Source of the DNA: Clonostachys chloroleuca
Lineage: Eukaryota > Ascomycota > Sordariomycetes > Hypocreales > Bionectriaceae
Reading direction: 5' to 3'
Assembly: GCA_037952775.1 (NCBI GenBank)
Contig: JBANAY010000004.1
Location: 7,874,001-7,938,000 of the forward strand
DNA: 64,000 nt
The notes under the pieces were generated by a model that saw nothing but the letters and a program-made list of their open reading frames with translations, searched no databases and was not told the origin of the DNA. Position numbers and translations under genes: made by a program. Below are positions 58,150 through 64,000 of the stretch, piece by piece; position 1 is the stretch's first letter; the number at the start of each line of letters is the position of its first letter.

Positions 58150-59593
58150 CTATATTGCCGGCGCGCGTGAATGGGCTGGCGTGCCGCTCGGCCCATTAGA
58201 CTCCCAAGCCAATGTCACTTCTCTCTGAATATCGACCCAAATGTTCGCCAGCGGGTGCACCGTCCCGCCTTCATTGGACAACTCAAGCGACACAAGCTCG
58301 CGACAGCACCTGGCTGCCAATGCCGAGTCCCAGAACCCTTCGCGGTGCTTGTACGCTTCCAGCAGAGCAACTGCCTCCTCTCTAATCGGTCCCACCCGAC
58401 ACTTTAATGCCGTCATGGTCAGAGGGAAGATGATGCCCCAGTCCGTGGATAAACTCCCTACCCTAGAGGCCGAGCCGTCGACATTGGTTTGGTTCGAAAC
58501 AAATCTTTGGCCAGCAGAAGAATATCCTGCAAATTGCAGATATGCTCGCTAAACGCGTCTTCAACGTCTCCAGTCATACAAACTGTAATGAGTACTTGCG
58601 TGAGGAAGGTATGCATCCGTAACAGTCGAAGAGCTTGCTGTTCCTGACTCCGTATAGGCACGGAACAACTTTGGAGAAAATTGGTACGGGCACCCAGCAG
58701 CTTCTCTTGCTCGGCCATGAGAACCTGGTCGCTCCGGTGATCTAATCGATTCTTGAGCACGCTGCCCTCGCAAGTTCTCAGCAATCGAAAGCTGTAGTAG
58801 AGCAGCGCGTCATATTTCTCTTTTGCATCTTCAAGTCATAAAAGGTTGACTCAATGCATCATCGAGGGCGGCGAGCTCGGGCGGCGAGCCCGTCAACCGG
58901 AGTTTGGAGTACGGCGCCTCAGCATCGAAATGTGCAGCCTGTAGGTCAGGCCAGCAGAATCCCGTTCTCATCATCCGACTCACATCATGCGGCAGCATGT
59001 TCCTGGATTCTTCTAGTATCTTCAGCCCGGTCCTGATGTGCCCCCCGGCAGCCTCATACAGGCCGCGCATGAGATCAATATGAATGAAGATCAAACAAGT
59101 AGCCAACACGGAAGTTGCCGTCCGGCCCCCCATCAACAACCTGATGGCGGCGTTATATTGCCCCACCGCAAACTTGTGCTTCTCGTTGTGGGTTAGCTGG
59201 TCTTTGGAAATAGGCATGCCAAGGCTCTCCTCGGTCTCGTGGAGGACCCCGAGGGCGATGGCGGCATGCAGGACGGCCAGTTATGACTGGCTCAGCTGAA
59301 GGACAAGCGACGTCCAGAAGCCACAGTCAAACCACGCGTACATCTCCCAGGCAGTCCGATGCTGGAAAAACTCGAACCCGCGGAGCTCCTGGGCTTTGGC
59401 GTCGGGGAATATTGGTGCGGCCCGTTGATGCGCATCGCGTACAAGACGGAGATGTCTCGTCGCATTTCACTCGCCGTATTCTGATTTGTTAGCTTTTAGT
59501 CTCATTCACACTTCAGTGAGCTTGGTCATCTTACCGACAGGTGCCACACCCCATCTTCGAGCGCCGTGCTTTTGGTTTGCTTGAAGTTTCCAT
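58150..59593 (-). pseudogene. Zn2Cys6 transcription factor (DUF3468/Fungal_trans_2 type), multiply disrupted
   Basis: Start at 59593 (METSSKPKARRSKMGCGTC). A 54-nt intron (59481-59534, GTAAGA to AATCAG with a GCTAAC branch point) splits the zinc cluster as in related genes. Five of the six cluster cysteines follow the consensus (C-x2-C-x6-C-x6-C-x2-C); the sixth is lost. There the frame jumps straight to the distal domain (AKAQELRGFEFFQHRTA), showing an internal deletion of the linker. Then come a TAA (in LQLSQS-stop-LAVLHAAIALG, near 59280), a one-base shift near 58838 (before EDAKEKYDALLYYSF) and another near 58490 (before NVDGSASRV). What remains is the typical QYNAAIRLLM...GGHIRTGLKIL region and tail. 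It would have been the local pathway regulator, and the gene cannot make it now. Confidence 0.8.
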
Positions 59594-62500
59594 TCGCGCA
59601 GTTGTAGAAGTAGAGACTTCGAGATTGTCGATGAGAGAAGTGGATACTCATTAGATCTTGATTAACAATGTCAGTAATGTCGAAGGAACAAATGAGAGTA
59701 CGTAGCATTGAGACTTGTAGGTGAGGCTGACACGCAGACTTAACCAAACACAGTATTGCCCTGCCCCCAAGTGTATGTGCTTGGAGATCTCAAACGGGCA
59801 AATAAAGCCGGATCTTGGGGGACCGCTTCTACAGCCACACATTGGTTTAGTAATTTGTAGAAATACAATTCCCTGATAAGAGTCTACGTATTTCTATATC
59901 TATATAGACGTGCTCAAGCTTGCTCTGAGCCGGAACCTCATCTGGTTGACAAGAGACAAGCGGAAGGGGAGATGCCCCGGAAAGATACTTGCGCATTTCC
60001 TTGAACGCGCATTAGACAGTGCGCCCTGGCTGGTGTGCTACATGACAGTCAGTTCTGAGAACTGCTTTTTGCGGATGAAAGCATATGGATAAAACTTACA
60101 CCGATGCCATCTATTTCAATAAGCCCAGAGTCGGGGAACAATGTGAATGCTCTCCGGGTGCTATTATTATAGTGAATACATTACGCTCTCGGAACAGGGA
60201 GATCAAATAGCAAAATTCATCCGACGAGTGGCGTCACACGATATGCTCTATGGTGTAGTGAGCCGGGAAGCGACGCAGCAGCTGTTCCATGGAGCGGATG
60301 AAAGGGCTTTTGTGCTGTCTCCCCTATCTTAACAATACTAACCGAGCTACTAGATCGGACTCGACTGAGGCTTGAAAAAGCTACGTAATAGAAAATACTG
60401 TGTAACAATTCAGAAATTATCGACGTATTGAGATATTGTCTCTGAATCATTGCCTGAGTTGGAATTGAGGCGTGGAAGCATCCTTGCGGTCCTTCAACTG
60501 GCCCTCTGACCATTTCCCGTTTCTTCTTTACATGACAAATACAAACACGCGCCTGGCTGACAGCTTTAGGAGGTCTAGTGGTCCAGGGCTGGAGACCTCC
60601 TGCAGAGGCAGACGATGAAGAGTTAGTTTGGCTGTTAAGGCATGAGACGGAGATCTACTGAGCTTGCATTGAGAAAGTTTGGTTGTAAAAGGATTCTAAG
60701 GGGACACGAAGGTGGGGTTTGGGCATAGAAAATGGTTCGACAACTACTTTTTACACACTTTTGAGTTTGGCAATAGGCTGGGAGGTAGCGCTTCTAGGAT
60801 AAAGCCCTGATACTCTTCGAGAGATGTTGATAATTTATGATATGTCTAAGTAACCCGGTGCCACTTCCCATGAATTCTCAACATCGCTCGAAGATCGAGA
60901 GGGCTTAGCTTAGATAGCTACCGCTAAGACATATGATAAAAAGTTGTAGCAGAGACAGACTAGGTAATACTGATGTTGATGAATAATGGTGTTCATACAG
61001 TGTCGCTGATTTCTTAGTTGTGCACAACACATCATCGCTTGTCATTCAAGGTGGAAGGCTAGTATCATGTGACTTTTTTGGATGATGGTATCTTTAACTA
61101 GAAGGTGGCTAATATGACGTTCATCATGCATCGTCTTGGTAGGATATATCTTGCTGGGGCTATATTGCATAAAGCAGTTTCAAGGTTATACATTTACGTC
61201 GGAGTATAACTTCCTATCATGCCGACGATGATTCTCCACCTCTAATGACTGGCCACTACGGCGTGTGCTTGATTATTATAGGTGGAAGCTTTGGACTTTT
61301 CCCTGTGGCACGATGTATCTCATTAAGCTGCATGATAAGCTGCTTGGAATGTCACAGGTGCATTTCCACGCTCGACGGGTAGGCGTTGTATAATAGTGGA
61401 GCGCGGCTAGATGCAGATTGATGCTACCGTAGCAACGTCAATCAAGACGACGAGTGTTGAAGCTATGCTGGAGATGCATCCTCTGGGATGGAGTGAATCA
61501 AAACTTAATGAGAATTACATGGATTCTGTCAAGTATCTCACAAGCCTTTGGACTATCCAAGGACACGTCATAAACCACCATAGGCGAGCTCCGTGTGGAT
61601 ATGGAGCGTGCAGTTCTCATCGTTGTATTGAGCCTCGAGCCCACACCGATCGCGACGTTATGGAGAGGTATTGAGTTCAACTGTTGCGAACGAAGAAACA
61701 CTGTGAACAATGTTACGACAACCCCAAATGTTCGTTGATGTTACGTTTCTCACTAGTTGTCGACTTATCAAATCACCGTGCCGTGGCCAGACCGTGTAAC
61801 GATGACGAAAGCCAACATGTGATTTCCTCTCGGTCTCCGACCTTCTTGTTTCTGATATGTTGCAAAAATCCCGAAGCCTTGGTCTCAATTCAGCTCAACC
61901 TGGGAACAACTCACATTGTTGTGTATGATTGCAGAGTTTCAGTTTACTGGGTACACGAGTCGTTTGATAACTGGACAAACCTTTACCGAGAAAGCCTCGG
62001 ATAATACCTAGCAGAGTAGCCTGCTGCCAAGTTTCATACTACCCTAAATGCAGTAAGTGGCGTGATAGGGTGTCTGTCACTTCTGACAGAATCTCAGCTG
62101 TTGCTCAGCTGGAAGAAAAAGGGGGTCATAGTAGCGATTGGTCACTCACACTCATGCACGGTATCCCACGCATCCTTGAGTTGAAGGTTTACAGAAAGCA
62201 GCTGAAAACAAGTTTTCGACTTCCAAAGAGTAAGGAGCGAAAGCAAGCCAATCATGAGAGCAAGCCCGGTGTGATATCAGAGGTGCAGTAGAGGATGGGC
62301 GCTAGCATGCGGGCGGCACGCATCGTGGCATACGTCTCTTTAGCTGCAATACAACCATTATGACAGAAGGTTGGTGTGGAGTAGCTGACCGGTTGGACAG
62401 TTCAAGAAAGAATGGAACGCGGGCAGTCGGGGAGTAGCAGCCGGTCAAATAGAGCCGAGTGGTTTTCAAGGATCAGCTCCCTTCCGTCCCTACCCCCCAC

Positions 62501-64000
62501 TCAATTTATTCCTGAGCGCTTCGTTTGTGCCTAACGCAGCTACCCTGGTAGATAGCATCAAGGAGGTGGGCTGTCAAGGAGATCTACTGGTCGGTTATGA
62601 TGGTCACACCTTTGCTCCATGAACCAACGTGTCCGATCGATCGTTCTGGGCTAGCCCGGGGGTGAATGAACAGAATCCTGACTCACACACAAGGCCCGAA
62701 TCGACACTGGGCAAAGTACAATCACAGCCCTCGCCCTGAAAAACGAAAAACGCCACAGGTGGGGAGATTTATGCCGCGGGGTACTCTGACAGCGGCATTG
62801 GATCAGGCCCTACCTGGCTCCCACGTGATTACTACCCCCCTGGCCCGAGATGCTAGGTTTCATGCGGGCGTGGCATGCGTGTTAATGAATTAGATATCGT
62901 GATTCGGGCATTTCTGGGTTGAATTGCCCGAAAATCAGACCTTGAAGTGTCCTTGCCGACCGGTGTTATGACATGTATAACCGGCCATGAAACCATGACA
63001 CTTCCTGGATTCAGCTTGCCGCTAGACCCCTAAGCCTCTGGTGTGTAGCAATATTCGTCGAAAGAGTCAACCCTCCTGCCGAAACGGAAATTGATTCGTT
63101 GCAACCCGGCTGGGGCGTGATACACCAGCAAGCAGGCTGGATGGCTCTCATGGTAACACAGGGACGTCGATCCACTGAAAGATGGGTGTACACCGGCCAT
63201 CATGAGCTAATTCTTTCGTAGCACGAGTGTAATAATTAGAATTTAAACCTGATATAGTGAAAGCAAACTGAGATGTCTATTTGGTCACTCGTTGCACAGA
63301 AATCGGTCTCCTCCACCTTCTGTAGCCCTTTGAGGCTATGATGGCTGCCAACGTTGCTTGACACAGGTGTCACGAACCGGGCAATTACGGAAGGCGGCAT
63401 CCTGTCCACGCCGTAGGTCTCAGGGGTTGCAAATTCAGTACACTTACGGGTTCGAGAGGGAGGGTTGACCGGTGGCCAATGTGGGCCAGTATACCTCTCC
63501 GGAGTAGTATTCAACCAAAGCTGCCAATCAGGCCGTCCGGAGGAGCCTGCATCCTGTTACAAGGAAGAAAGCATGGTACGTACCCTGGAACTTCTGAATA
63601 TACTGCATGAAAGACCCCCAAGCCTTACCCGTGTGATCGACGATGGTGGCTTCCCGGAGAGTTGCATAAACTCATACAAACACGACTGCCCCCACCACGA
63701 CGCCTGGTCAAGTTGGACATGGCGACAACAAGGAACAAGGTTCCTTTCGTGTACCACTAAGTACTGCTATGGGCGGTTATATCATCTATAGATGCCGTTG
63801 ACACGTCATTCGGCGGGGATGCGGCTCTGCGCTCCTTAGACCGAGAACCCCGCGAGCGGAGAGAACTCCTGTCTACTCACAACAATCGCCAGACTCAAGG
63901 CAATAGTAAATGTTGAGAAACAAATGGCGTGTATCTGTCGTGAAAACTGTATTGAAAGCATCTGTAGCTAGAAAAAAATATAAAGCCACCTCCAGATTCC
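59594..64000. other. long region without a supported gene
   Basis: 4.4 kb to the window end. The scattered ORFs (61411-61674, 61684-62004, 62666-62893, 63465-63791) lack signal peptides, domains or splice patterns and look random. No RNA gene or repeat was recognised. Confidence 0.4.

Noticed and set aside
60217..60513. 98-codon minus-strand ORF
   Set aside because: No family pattern or start context was found, and it lies in DNA with many stops in all frames around it.

Overview
The window is genomic DNA from a filamentous ascomycete (Pezizomycotina). The evidence is genes split by many short GT-AG introns (about 48-130 nt, several with visible CTAAC/CTGAC branch points), two fungal Zn2Cys6 regulators (one of them broken), an iterative highly reducing polyketide synthase (HR-PKS), a LaeA-like methyltransferase, an Ole1-type desaturase with fused cytochrome b5, and AT-rich tracts with TGG-to-TAG stops that look like repeat-induced point mutation (RIP). 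I cannot name the species. Exon boundaries were worked out by hand from splice signals and reading phase, with no transcript support.

Left part (1-18 kb). A small secreted Cys-rich protein at the window edge; a DUF1349-like protein; a membrane-anchored beta-propeller lectin with a frame break; an SDR oxidoreductase facing an FAD monooxygenase tail to tail; the delta-9 desaturase; a secreted protein of unknown function; a damaged F-box-type gene; and an 8-exon Zn2Cys6 transcription factor.

Middle (18-36 kb). The Zn2Cys6 factor and a complete 11-exon ABC multidrug-type transporter are divergent and share a 741-bp promoter with two CGG-N3-CCG palindromes. They are followed by an FHA-domain protein kinase, a seven-helix membrane protein, a 38-residue glycine-rich peptide with an apparent myristoylation start, a SAT4/PTH11-type rhodopsin-like gene with a one-base frame break, and a PaxU/TMEM53-type (DUF829) protein.

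Right part (36-60 kb). This looks like a secondary-metabolite locus in decay. An HR-PKS is open and cleanly spliced through AT-DH-MT-ER-KR-ACP, but its ketosynthase (KS) domain is gone. In its place are an AT-rich tract and a membrane-protein gene with three internal stops. An MFS transporter, an FAD monooxygenase and a LaeA-like methyltransferase remain intact, but the local Zn2Cys6 regulator has an internal deletion, a stop codon and frameshifts. A Ser/Thr-rich wall-sensor-like protein and a DUF7730/F-box-like protein lie between them. The last 4.4 kb (59.6-64 kb) shows no gene I can support.

How the genes may work together. The clearest functional unit is the divergent regulator/ABC-transporter pair. 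The PKS neighbourhood would once have formed a polyketide pathway (chain building by PKS; tailoring by monooxygenase and methyltransferase; export by MFS; control by Zn2Cys6 factor). It could now make a product only if a KS and a regulator are supplied from elsewhere.
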